Shown here: in pieces, positions 11,499 through 23,200 of the stretch | How the letters are laid out: every line of letters starts with the position of its first letter | How positions within the stretch are numbered: the stretch's first letter is position 1 | NCBI GenBank assembly: GCA_009741485.1 | Contig: CM019214.1 | Location: 21,970,267-22,034,266 of the forward strand | From: Malurus cyaneus samueli | Taxonomy: Eukaryota > Chordata > Aves > Passeriformes > Maluridae | Reading direction: 5' to 3' | DNA: 64,000 nucleotides | Program-made: the position numbers and the translations under genes | Notes under the pieces: generated by a model | What the model was told of the DNA's origin: nothing | Seen by the model: the letters and a program-made list of their open reading frames with translations, nothing else | Database searches by the model: none

Positions 11499-14232
11499 AC
11501 TAATAACAGGTGGGGGAAAGAACACCCATGACCTCCATTTATGTTATTGCTTCATTAATTTTTTTATTTACAGGCTCTTTTATGGCATCCATCATCACAG
11601 TATTGCAGCATGTCAAGAATATTAATGTTGCCATTCATTTGCCTTTGCTTGACAACTGTTAACTCTTCACAAAAAAAAGAGGGAAAGAAAATCCTGCAGA
11701 ACACTGCATGGCTTCTGTAGGCAATCATGACAAGTTCTTAATGAAATTAGAAAAACATAATTAAAATTTCACACAAATCCATCAGACCCTTAATATGATA
11801 GCAACTTCAACTTCAGTGTGTTCTAAGTTTTTTCGCAATCTTAATTTTCCTTTTTTAAAAACAAAACAAAAAGCTCCTATAGGATAGAAATTCTTTCTGG
11901 AAAACCAAGGCTTTCTAATCTCTAGTTTATCAAAGTGAGCCAAAGAAAGCTGTCATGTTTTTGAAACTTTTGCTTAGAATCTATTAATTATTATATAATT
12001 TTCTCCTTTGTTATTCCACAAACAGTATGCTTTGGGTCCCACCCTGGGATCCCTCCAGGGTTAAATGTAGGACCCACGCATCTAATTCAAGAAACTCATA
12101 TTGCTTAAAATGTTAGCAAGGTAACAGAGTACTTCTTCACACAAAATGAAAGCCAAGCCACAATAAAATACATCTTGAAATCCAGTCTTTTGTGCTCCCT
12201 GCTTTGATTCCATTTGCTTCTTTAGCTAACACTGGAAATGCAAATTTAAATGTCTGACAGTGCTAGCGGCTGATGAATGTGAGAACTAGAGGGTGGAATA
12301 AAAAGTAATGCCTAGTTTCTCAGGTGGAACTGCTGATTCTCTTGGGTGCTCTCCCTGAGTCTGTCCCCAATTCATTACTGACAGAAAAGATTACCTAAAT
12401 CTGCTTTTTAAAAATGTTATGAACTACAATAAACAAAAATGAAGTATGACATAATTAATCACTTAGGCAGGATGATTAAAATTTCCATCAAGCTAATTGA
12501 AAACTAAGTTTTACAATTATCAATTTAATGCTGTATAGCAGAAATGTTTGTGATAAACTTGGAATCATGGTCTGTGTTTCCTTGTAAGGGTGAGGCTAAA
12601 GCTTTTGCCATTTGGCGAGGGGAGCAGGGGCATGATGTCAGTTCCAAGCTGGAGGTGACAGAGTGGCCTGGCTGCAGCTGGGTCAGGCCAGGCTCTGTGG
12701 GTGAGCATTTTCCATGTGCATTACTCCTCTCTCTCTTAGACGCTTGTTACTGAGATTGCTGCTATTGCTATTAATTTTCTTATCTCACTGCAGTTTCCAA
12801 TTAATTGTTCTTATCTCAACCTCTGTTCATCAGCTTTTGAGCAGTGGGAGAGGGAGAGAGCAAATGGCTCAGTAAGAGCACTAAACTGGGGAGTCCCATT
12901 CCTAAACCATGACATTCACCTGTATGCATCTATGAGCACATGAAGATCAAGTTTCCCGTGCTTTCACTGAGCTAAATTTGAATTTGAGATTCCACTACTG
13001 GAAAACATCTCAAAGCTGCAATACTGGAGCATTTGTGGATTTAGTGCTGAGGGGTTGGGAATGTCACTGTTAAATAGTCACAAACTGATCAATTTACAGA
13101 AGTCTTAATTATTTTACAGACTGGTGACTATAAAATCACGAGACTATCTTTTTAGCTAATATATATCTGTTCCACCTAGAAGAAAAAAATCAGAATTTGT
13201 TCAGTTATCTAGTATAATCTACTGCATGCAATTTAATACCATTTAAAATATTTTAACAATGTTGAATTCAAAGAGCTTTCACTGTGCGTAATATTAAAAT
13301 ACATATACTTTCTTAAATGGTTGCTAAGCAAAAAGGGTGGGTTTTTCTAATGTAGTCTACTTCTGTAGTTGTGCAGCATCAGATTTCCAGGGTGATTCTG
13401 GTGTGAAGACTCCAGCAAACAGAACATTTTGCATGTTACCCTATTAGAAAGCGTTATGGATTAATGCAAAAGGTCACTCTTATCACAGTTTGTGCAGTAC
13501 AGCATGCTACAGCGCATAAGGAGTTGGAATACATCAAGGTCTAATATTCTAATACTTTTTTTTCTTAATAGAAAGACAAGAAACTAGCTTTACATAATCA
13601 AGGTTAAAGGTTTCTGTAAAAATTTAAAATTATGTTTTCTTTCTGAACATTTAAACTTACAGTTAGAGGTATATCCAAGACATACAAGTATGATCTAGAA
13701 ACCCAAAGAGAAACTAGCCATGATCTGAGTCCAGAGATTTTTATAAAAGAATTCAATTTGTCTCAGAATGTTTTTGTGTGGGGAAAGGTTAGAAACAAAA
13801 CTTAGAATTTGTATCAGTTCAGGTCTGAGACTGAATGTTTAATTCTAATGTTTTGATATAGACCTATTTCCAGGTTCAATCTCATCCAAATAGTGGACAC
13901 ATAATTGTCTTTCAGCAGGTCTATTAATCATTGAATAGGGATCAAAGAATATGTATACAATTTATTTTCCAAACAATTTTAATTGTAGAGACATTATACA
14001 AGCTCAAATGCTTTGGCACAAGGTCTTCCATTCCCAAGACCTTGTGTTAATAATGTGATTACCACGCAGAAAATGGTTCAGAGATATCAGAGTTCTATCA
14101 TGGAACTCTGGGATCCTAGAGATGATACCTTATAATTAAATTTTTGTCATTTTTAAGATTTATTAGACTGAACTTATTTCCTCGTTCTGACTATACCATG
14201 CTCAACTTTTAGTGTATGACATGATGGCAAAA
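11499..14232. other. non-coding DNA, no gene seen
   Basis: Unique AT-rich sequence. A short GC-richer patch (12580-12720) carries a 69-codon frame ending beside a GTGAGC donor-like site, but it has no convincing acceptor or family similarity. Nothing else is supported. Confidence 0.55.
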
Positions 14233-15254
14233 GGTTATCAGGAGTAACCAGCACGGATTCACTAAAGGTAAATCATGCTTGGCCAACCTGATTGTCTTTT
14301 ATGGTATAAATACGGCCTGGATTGATGAGGGGATAGATATTTTGTACCTTGACTTCAGCAAGGCTTTTGACACTGTCTGGCACATCCTTGGAAAGTGTGG
14401 ACTGGATGAGTGGACAGGGACATGGAGTGAGAAGTGGCTGAGCAGCAGGTCCCAGAGTGTCATAATCAGTGACACTGATAATCTGTGCTGTGCAGCCCTT
14501 CAGAAGGGCCTCAGCAGGGTGGAGAGATGGGCAAAGAACTGCCTGAAATGCAGCAAAGCCAGGGTTCTGCACCTGCAGAAGAACAGCCCTCTGCACCAGT
14601 GCTGGTTGGGGGCTGATCCACTGGAAAGCAGCTCTGTGGAGAAGGACCTGGGGGTCCTGGTAGACAACAAACTGTCCATGAGACAGCAGAGTGGTATCCT
14701 GAGGTGGCATTAAGAGGAGCACTGCAAGAAGGTTTAGGGAGGTGATCCTCACCCTCTGCTCAGCCCTGGTGAGGCACATCTGGAGGGCTGTGTCCAGCTG
14801 TGGGCTCCTCAGGACAGGAGAGACATGGAGCCCCAGGAGCTGGTCCAGTGAAGGGACCCAGTTCAACCTGTTCAGCCTCAAGGACAGATGACAGAGAGGG
14901 GACCTCATCAATATCTGTAAATGTGTGACGGGAGGGTGTCGAGGGGATGGAGTCAAGCTCCTCTTGGTGGTGCCAAGCAGTGAGAAAAGACTCAATGAGC
15001 AAAAAGTGATGCACAGGAAGCTCCACTCCCACATGAGAAAGAACTTCTTTACTGTGTGAGGGATCAAGCACTGGAACAGATTGTCCAGAGAGGTTGTAGA
15101 ATCTCCCACACTGGAGATATTCAAGAACTATGTGGAGAAAATCCTGTGCCATATGCTCTGGGATGATCCTGCTTGGGCAGGGAGGGTGGACCAGAAAGTT
15201 CCACTGAGGTACCTTCCAACCTGACCCATTCAGTGATTCTATAATTATGTGATT
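14233..15254 (+). mobile_element. CR1 LINE, 5'-truncated, plus strand, internally deleted RT
   Basis: The sequence begins inside the CR1 ORF2 reverse transcriptase with a GFTKGKSCLANLIVFY-like block. It continues with DILYLDFSKAFDTV at about 14335-14376 and, downstream, DLGVLVDNKLSM at about 14645-14682. The 3' UTR and terminus follow (AGGTACCTTCCAACCTGACC, then ATTCAGTGATTCTAT). The frame 14279-14713 keeps 144 codons, but the segment that should carry the palm F/Y-A-D-D catalytic motif, between the VIIS and DTDN residues near 14460-14485, is missing. Stops and frameshifts follow. The element is therefore dead. It is the longest and best-preserved CR1 in the window, and its 3' octamers lead directly into a microsatellite. 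Confidence 0.95.
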
Positions 15255-15265
15255 TAAGAAAACAG

Positions 15266-15266
15266 G

Positions 15267-15312
<46 letters not shown>

Positions 15313-15416
15313 ATACACACACAGATATATATATATAGATAATAGATATATAGATTAATATATAGTATATAACACACACCACACACACACACAAATAATA
15401 TATATATATATATATA
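15266..15416 (+). repeat. compound microsatellite (TA)n (TGTA)n (CA)n (TA)n
   Basis: A (TA)n run is followed by about six TGTA-type units, a CA/TA mix, a second (CA)n block near 15372-15394 and a final (TA)n run. It starts about a dozen bases past the 3' end of the CR1 copy, so it probably grew from the CR1 3'-terminal sequence; that is inference. It explains the tyrosine/isoleucine-rich frames on the minus strand here. It is likely to be length-polymorphic. Confidence 0.95.
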
Positions 15417-18400
15417 ACAACAAAAATAGATTTTTTTTTTTTACCATTACGTAAGAATTTTTAGACAGTCCTGTGTGGTGTTTAGCTGCACTGAATCCAA
15501 TGATAACCAAAACCAATATTGTTTATCCTCTAAATTGTTTTCAGTAACAGTGTACCATATGTAATGAATAAGCTATACATTATACTGTCAGTATAGATTC
15601 AGATAAATGCCACATAGTTTTATTAAAAGTAAAATTCCTGCAATAACAGAAACCTTATTAATGATTTGCTCTGAAAACTGTTTCATAAGTCATTATAATG
15701 CATGCTTTATCCATTTCAGGAGGAACTTACTTCCAAAAAAGTCAATATTGTGACTCTCTGCAATGTTTTACACAATAATATTAGTTTCTGAGAATAATTT
15801 CAGCTTCATAGATATTATTAAGCACATACTGAGTGTCCAGAATGAATAGACAACATGGTTCTTTATTTGTATACTTTGCAGAGATAAAGTAGCTATAACA
15901 CTAAATCACAGTTATTCCAAAACACTAAAGGTTATCCATTCTCAGATTAAAGTCCTTCAAGAGTTGAGCTCCTCTGCTGAAATAGATCTTGACTTATTTT
16001 TCTTTTGTTGTTTTCTCCCCTGTATAGACTTGAGATACCTAACATTTATCATACACAACACAAAAAAAAAAAAAATTCTGCATTTCCTGAAATGAGAAAT
16101 AAGTGTTATTGAAAAAAAAATTTTTGGTCAGTTTTTCCCTCTCAAACCCACTTTTTCTATGATATGCATAATCTATATTTCTCTTTGAGGTAATTACTAT
16201 ACTGGATGGTGACTGCTGCAGTCAAACAAACATATAGGAATGAAACGATACCAAAGCATCTATTGGACAAAAGAATTATTAGGCAAATTTATAGTACTGT
16301 ACAGTTAGAAATTGCGTGAATTGAAACTTTGCAATGAAACTTCTATATAATTATTTTAAATTTTATAAATCTATGAAGGACTGAAAGCAGTAAGGTCATT
16401 ATTGCAAGAATGTAAGGTTATGCAATCTTGAGCATAGACAGTGATGGCTTAGGAATAGGCCTAAGCAAAGCAAGATTTATAAGAACATTTTATCAAATAA
16501 CTAAAATTTTTTTTAAAAATTGAAAAAAAAAATCATCAAAATATAATTGCAGCAGTGATATTGAATTAATACACTTTTTTCCACGGCTGTAAAACTTTCT
16601 TAATACTTTCTTCATGAGCTAGTATGATCTTCTCTTTAATAGCATTTTAACTTACTCTCAAATAAAATACTTTACACATATAAAGAATAATAACCCTTGG
16701 ATTATAAATATCATTGTCAATCAAATATATAATCTTAAATAAGAATGTCAAATATATTTGATAAAATTGTTTCTACACAATGTCATGCCACTGACATAAA
16801 TAGTGTTTTTTGTGTTTACTTCAACAGAGCTATATCCTGTGATTTAGCTCAACATCCATGTCAAGTTGCCAGAGTTTTCTTTCTTTTTCAGTGTCTGTTA
16901 TTTGGAGCTTGTGGAGTATCTACTTTTTTTTTTTTTTTGTCCACTGTCAATGATTTCACAGACTGACTTTCAACCTATTACTTTAAAACAATGGAGACTA
17001 ATAATTAACATATTTTGAAAGCTGTTGATTTCTTAGTGTCCGTGTTGATCCCCATTAAAAGTGGAAAACTTGTTGTGAATTTTAAGCTCATAAGGGTAAG
17101 TTCTGAGTATACCCTTAATACTGGTAATAGAAAGGAATATTAGTCAAATGCTATATACCTTTTGTGTAGTTTTAGCACTCTCTTTTATTAAAAAAATATG
17201 AATCAGTTTTGAGAATTCTAGTGTCTCTCTGTGTATGCTTTGAAAACTGTTTATTGACAATTTAAATGGCATTGAACAAAAGACTGGTAAAGTCTAGATT
17301 TTCATCCTTATTCCGGTGGTGTGCTGCTTCATCTGCTGTTGCTGTTCCTTTTTTCTCTCTATTCTTTTTAACAGTGACTTTTTTTTTTCCCAACTTCAAC
17401 AAAAAAACATGCAACACTGCACGCTCAATAACAATGAGCATTGCATTTTAAATTTAAGACCACGAATTTGTATCCAGTTGCTACTATCACGGGATGCCTA
17501 AGTAGGAAAAAGCATATTTTTCTTCTTGAACACTTTCCTTTCTGTAGGGAAAGTTTTTGGTAATTTATGTGTAAGACCATCAGAATAAGTTGCTTTAACC
17601 AGAACATGCGACTTTTTCCAGGCACATTAGTAAAGATAATCTAAATTTATAACTACAGGGTTTGTGAGTGGTCACAAAGTTTACACTTTCAGTAGTTAGT
17701 CAGCAAGACAATCTGTCAAGCACAAGTTATGTACTTTGCATAGGAAAACACAGCACTGCTATGACACTACAGAAAGGTTACCCTTGAGATATCATGCAGA
17801 CATCTTAATTTATGGCAGCACATCAATTAAAGAAGCAATGGGAAGTGACACATGCTTGAGACCTGAATTCTAAAAGCGTGATGGCACATTGCCTGCTATG
17901 GTGACCAAAGTTTGAAACTCCAAAGCATTTTGCAGTCCTTGAATTGAATTAACTCTAACCGTGTGGGAACACCATTTGCTGTAGGCAAAGGTTGTCTGTA
18001 TTCAGAAGAGACAAGATGCTGTAATCTGTGGCTCAGAATTTTGATATCTTTAGATGGAAAAATAGAAGGCAGTGGGGATGGGAGACTTTAACATATGAAA
18101 CTGGAGCATAAATCAAGGCATGTTGCACTAAACCTTGGCAGCTTCAAAACAGGATCCTTCTATTCTCTTAACAAAGAAGTTAATCAAAAGAGCAATTAGC
18201 AAGATCATAATGCGTTCCCAGTGACTAGGATTTTGGTACGGTGTACCTTAAAATAATAATCACCATTTTGGTGTGTGTGCTGAGGCAAACATGAACATCA
18301 CAATCCTATGCATGTAATTTGTAATTTCCCCTCAAGAGGCTCTTTCCAAGGGCATGAAGTGGTACAGTGACATGAAAGAATATTACAAATGGGACTGAGA

Positions 18401-18593
18401 ATTGTACTGGATGTGACCTACAGGTAAATACAGAAAGGATGTCAAAATTCCAAGCAATGCCAGCATCTGAAATATAGTCATATGGCTATAAATGACTATT
18501 TTTCCAACTTTAAGAAACAGTTTAAAACAAACAATGAAACAAAACACATCATAAGTGAATATTCAACAACATAAACCCCCTATTTAATTTCAG
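15417..18593. other. non-coding DNA, no gene seen
   Basis: AT-rich unique sequence with homopolymer runs at 15429-15442 (T), 16061-16074 (A) and 16924-16939 (T). Frames of 61-73 codons at 16745-17625 overlap each other on both strands and are phenylalanine-rich products of T runs. No repeat family is recognised. Confidence 0.6.
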
Positions 18594-18650
18594 AGACGCA
18601 GATCCATGGCATTTAATTTGTTAAGGATGAAGTTTTGCCTGGCATTACTG
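18594..18650 (+). other. candidate first coding exon with signal-peptide-like start
   Basis: The sequence CTATTTAATTTCAG ends at 18593 and a consensus donor GTAAGT begins at 18651, leaving 57 nt. An ATG at 18606 opens a frame of exactly 15 codons that ends in phase 0 at the donor and reads MAFNLLRMKFCLALL, a basic residue followed by a hydrophobic run. This pattern is typical of a short 5' exon carrying the start of a signal peptide or membrane anchor. The start context is moderate (G at +4, no purine at -3). No downstream exon of the same gene is identified in the window and I do not recognise the protein. Chance is a real alternative. Confidence 0.3.
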
Positions 18651-20423
18651 GTAAGTTTTCTTCTAGTATGAAGGGCTATAAATTATAAGAACCTACTTTT
18701 GAAGAGTTCTATAAAGAATTTTCCTTCTTAAGATGACGGGCGCAGCTAAACATGCATTTTTAAAAAATCGAATCATGTTTCAGGAGAGCTGCACATACAT
18801 AATCTTAATGTTGTCACTGAAATCAGGATAAAGGGTCAAAGCACTGTTCAAAATATGTTGTCTGTCATTGTCTTTTTGCAATATTAATAATAGCAATTAC
18901 ACTAAGCCCTTAACCAAAGGAAATTAAACAGGTTGGGGTTTTGAAGTAGTTCTGTTTCTTTGTTTGTTTGTTTTTATCTGGGTATAAGTCTCTGACTTAA
19001 TAGAATATTATGTGAAAAAATAAGTCTAACCTAGTTGAGAACTGAAAACCTATCAGACATCAATGATGTAACCCTAGTTTGATTTCCACTTCTAAAACAT
19101 AATACAAACTAAATATGAACTTGCTGACATTGCCTGCTTTCTTTTAGTGCTGATACTCTCGAGAAAAACAGAATATAACAGACATGCGTGAAATGTCCTG
19201 TGAACATTTCTAACTATGTGGTACTAACCAATAAACAATATTTTGTTGTTGCTGAGGAGCTGACATTTACCACCTGCTGTTTTTGAACTCATTGCTGTGA
19301 TACAGATTGTTAGAGTGAATTCAAAGGTTCAGATGTAGAACAATCTGTGTTCAGATACAGTGGTGGTAAAGGAAATAGAGTTGTTAGAAAAACTATCTTA
19401 TCATTCAGCAAAAGTTTAATTTTTGCTGCCTTTATCTAGGCAAATGTGGTCACTATTGCTAATTTTCAAGTACTTTCTGTCTTCTAACTCTATGGAGATT
19501 TTAGGGTTTTTCAGTACTTTAGTAGTTACTAGAAAGATTGCGAGGAGACAAATCAGGACTGACATGATATTTTTACCACCAAGAAACAAAAAAGAGAAGT
19601 ATTGAAAGAAAAAGTGCCTGAGACTAAAGGCCCCAGGCAGGAGGGAGATGAAATAGAGTAGCCTTAGGTAAATCCACCCTAAAACTACAAGGAGTTTTAG
19701 CATTACACTGGCACTCTGCTGTCCCAGAGGGAGCAGTGGGCTTTGAAAGCAGAACTAGAAGACCCAGTCTGACATTTTAAATGCAAGTGAAGTTGGGGCC
19801 TGAGTCACTTGTTCATAACTGCGTGAAGATGCTCTAAGCTTGTGTTTCTGTTCCAGGTCCAAGGTTATTGCTGTGAGTAGATACTGCCCTCTTACTGATT
19901 TTAGCTTGAAATTGAAATAAAGCTCCAACAGACCCACAGACTGGGTTATTTACTAGCCAAATATATTTTTCTTCTTAAAGCAAGTATTTTGGTTGAGCTC
20001 TGAAACAGCTCCTAGAATGAGTTACAATATATCTTAGAACCAAAGACACAGTGATTCTGTTCTGAAGCAGCAATAAAAATAGACAATCTTTCAGGATATT
20101 AATCAAAGTGTTTACAGTTTGTATTTCAAGGTGGCTGAAAGCATAATAAATACTGAACAAAGAAAATTAATCTGTTTCTTCTGCTTTCTGTCTTACCACT
20201 TTGGTGATGTTGAATAACTTTTTCTGTCCAGAGTCAGTCACAAAAGTGTCATGTGTTACACCTGCTGCTTCCTTAAAATTGCTTTCTCCCTTGTGTTTGT
20301 CTAATCCCATAAGCAATGTGAATGTCAGTTTAAATTTGAAAATGTAAGAGTTCTGATTTGAAAAGATACAAGAGAGAGGTGACTTAATTTTATCTCCCTG
20401 GAACTCAGAAGAAAATGCATCCC
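18651..20423. other. non-coding DNA, no gene seen
   Basis: Unique sequence. If the preceding exon is real, this is the start of its intron. Overlapping frames on both strands at 19416-19937 lack any recognisable domain. A short GTTT run lies near 18960-18973. Confidence 0.55.
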
Positions 20424-20447
20424 TGTTTTTTTTTTGGTTTTGTTTTT

Positions 20448-20479
<32 letters not shown>

Positions 20480-20551
20480 TTTGTTTTTTTGTTGGGTTTT
20501 TTTGGTGTTTTGTTTTTTTGGTTTTTTGGTTTTTTTTTTTTTTTTTTTTTT
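20424..20551 (+). repeat. 128-nt T/G low-complexity tract
   Basis: Nearly pure T broken by single or paired Gs (TTTTTGG, GTTTTTGT patterns), ending in a run of about 22 T. It gives rise to lysine-rich spurious frames on the minus strand. It is a simple repeat likely to be length-variable and hard to assemble. Confidence 0.9.
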
Positions 20552-23156
20552 AACATGAAGGCAACTCCACCCCTTAACTTTCAAAGTGTGTTTGTCATCA
20601 GGGAGGTTATAAGTTCTGTAACTGCAACTTCTTAGCAATGTGACATGCAGAGTGAAATTTATTATATGGGAGAGGTCAAGCTGTGATATTCATCTGCATT
20701 AAATCCCTAAACTCAGCTGCACTAGTGACTAATGTCCACTCTGAATGCGGAACTGCTTGTCCTGAAATTCCTGTAAACTGTTTTTTTAAAAGAAATTTAG
20801 TCTCTGAAAATAATTTATGATGTCTTCTGTTAATCCTAGATATTCTCAGAAAGAAAAATGAGTATAGGAAGGCAAATGCATTACAAGCTTGTGGCAAACA
20901 TGAAAAAATCCAGAAAAGTACCATATAGTCCAGACAGCACCAATAGCTAGAAGGTGCTATGAAGACTATACAGGAAATTTCATGTACACATTTATCAATG
21001 AATTGCAGAAGAAGGAGTTGGTGTATCCTATTTTCTCAAAACAATAGCAGCTTTTCCATCCTTGTGTACAAAATTTAACAAAGCCCACAAACATCTACTG
21101 TCACTGCAATTGGAGTTCTAAGGATGGAAAGAATGAGCTAAAAATAAAAGAAAAACATAATTGCTAAATAATAAGTGAATTTAAAGGAAAGCTCAGATTT
21201 ACAGGATTCTCAGCTTAGCAAAACTGAAGGTTAATCTTAATTGAAGAACAGAAGTCTTTAGCAGTACAGGAGAAGTGCAGTAATCTGTAATGAAAGGGAA
21301 GAAATTGGAAATTATAGTCTTGTGCATAAGGGAGGAAAAAGAGATTACAGTAGTATGACAAAAAATACTTTACATCTATTGTTTGTACTTCAGATTTTTG
21401 ACTAGAGTCATGTCAATGACTTTGGAGAAAAGCTGAAATTGAATGTCGCTGTTGTAGTACTTTGAAATATTTTGGCATTTATTTGTTTTTTAAGTCTGTT
21501 TGTATGTTCACTCAGAGTTAGGCAACTAAAACATTGTCTTTTGTTCTTCCTTTTTTAAAATGTTTTTCTTCTAGAAACCTACTTTTGAAGCATCCCCTTT
21601 ATGAGAAAAAAACCCTGAGTATTCCCCAGATTAATAATTAGTATTTACCCATATTTATGAGATGATAAGTGAATAGACTTTGCATTTTGGTGAATTTCTC
21701 TGTTTCAGATTAGCCTTATTTCTTTGCTTGTTGATTAGCACCTTTTCTTTATTTGTAGACTTAATAATAAAATTAGAAAAAAAAAAATAGACTTAGACAA
21801 TACAAACTTCAAATAATCATTGGGCCTAACAGAGAAAAATATTTAAGCCTTCAGCCTGAACTGTATTTTTAAGTGCTCTGCTGATATGGAGTCATTATAA
21901 ATTAAATATTTTTTCCTTTTTGATTTTTTTTAAAAAGACAAATGTGTATCTTTTAACCAAATGGCTTTGACCACAAATAAAAACCACTCAGCTTCATGAT
22001 CATAAATAATGCATTTTTATACAGAGTGCAAACTCAGTAGCATTTATAATCTGCCCACAGTCTTCCTAATAAATTAGGTCAAATTAATAGTTGATGTTAT
22101 GCATACTGACATGAGTGAAATTACATTAAAGATTAATTTGGCCCACTGCTTAAAATTCAGTTTTGAACCTCTAGGGTTAGCCAATTTGCATTATGAAGAA
22201 CTGATTCTATATTAAGGTTACTTCTGAGTATGTATGTTCTGAAGTCTCATTCCAAGCTCAGATATATAAATAACTGCACTGATCAGTTTTGAAGAGGAGA
22301 AATTATAATATTCACAGTGACCACAGTGAAACAATGGCTCATTTTCAAAGTGTCTGTCATTGTTTTTTTGGATCTTCTATAAAGGTACAACTCATTGCAC
22401 ACATAGTTGGAGATAGAGTCCCTAAATAAAACTCTAAGGTGTTTGTGTATGAGGGAGAGCAGTGTTACAACACATCCCTGAAGGCAGGGTAACTGAGGTT
22501 CTTGTTAATGAGGGAACCCTCTGGCTGAGTTAGAGTGAAATGACCTTATATGGCTGGTGTTTAAAATTATGGATATGGCAGATTTATTTCAGAACAATTT
22601 GGTTGGGATGGAAAGGAGATACAGATCTGGTTTGGTTATTATCTATAGGAACACAACAGTATAAAAACATAAACACAACACTTAAGAAAATGCATAAAGA
22701 AAAGAAAAAAATGTAAGGAAGGATAAGAGTAGAAAGATGTGATCACCTGTGAATCCAGTGAGGAAACCGGATGGCTGCAATTTCAGTGTCTATTGGTGGA
22801 AGTGATGGTTGCTATCTTGATCCACCATGGGTGGGGGAAGCCCACAAAATACAAAGTCCAGTGGGTTAATGAATGTTCAGGTTCAGGTGGGAATGCCCAG
22901 GTGAGGGAGTTTTACACTGTTACAGTGGGCAATGCACAGTACTCTGGTGGAAGGCCCCAGAAATGAGTCAGGCAGTACTTTGATGGTTTATGACACCTTC
23001 TAAACCATGACAGATGTGTCTTGGCACTGCTGAGCTAGGTAAGCCTCATCAGAAGGGATCAACACCTTCAGGACTAAATGTGAATGTCCACATAATTCCC
23101 TGGGTTGTAGTGGGACAGTCTTACACCTGAGCCAGTTGTGTAAGGAAGGACATTGT

Positions 23157-23159
<3 letters not shown>
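20552..23159. other. non-coding DNA; GC-richer segment before the poly(A) run
   Basis: AT-rich and unremarkable to about 22735. From 22740 to 23159 the composition becomes richer in GC, with a 75-codon frame (22739-22966) whose product is not recognised. This segment ends directly at the 39-nt poly(A) run and is not part of the duplicated X segment. It might be an undiagnosed repeat or retrocopy, but no target-site duplication was found. Confidence 0.5.

Positions 23160-23198
<39 letters not shown>
23160..23198 (+). repeat. poly(A) run of 39 nt at the X-segment boundary
   Basis: Thirty-nine consecutive A residues end exactly where similarity between the first X copy (from the G at 23199) and the second X copy (from the G at 32996) begins. 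The second copy is instead preceded by the end of Y' and only a short A run. The tract is therefore either the true left flank of X or the place where an assembler or a template switch slipped. Confidence 0.95.

Positions 23199-23200
<2 letters not shown>

Noticed and set aside
14273..15392. Minus-strand open frames of 283 and 210 codons
   Set aside because: They are antisense to the CR1 element and run into the microsatellite, giving an isoleucine/tyrosine-rich low-complexity end. They have no family resemblance of their own.
20167..20638. Lysine-rich minus frames (129 and 77 codons)
   Set aside because: Produced by the T/G low-complexity tract.
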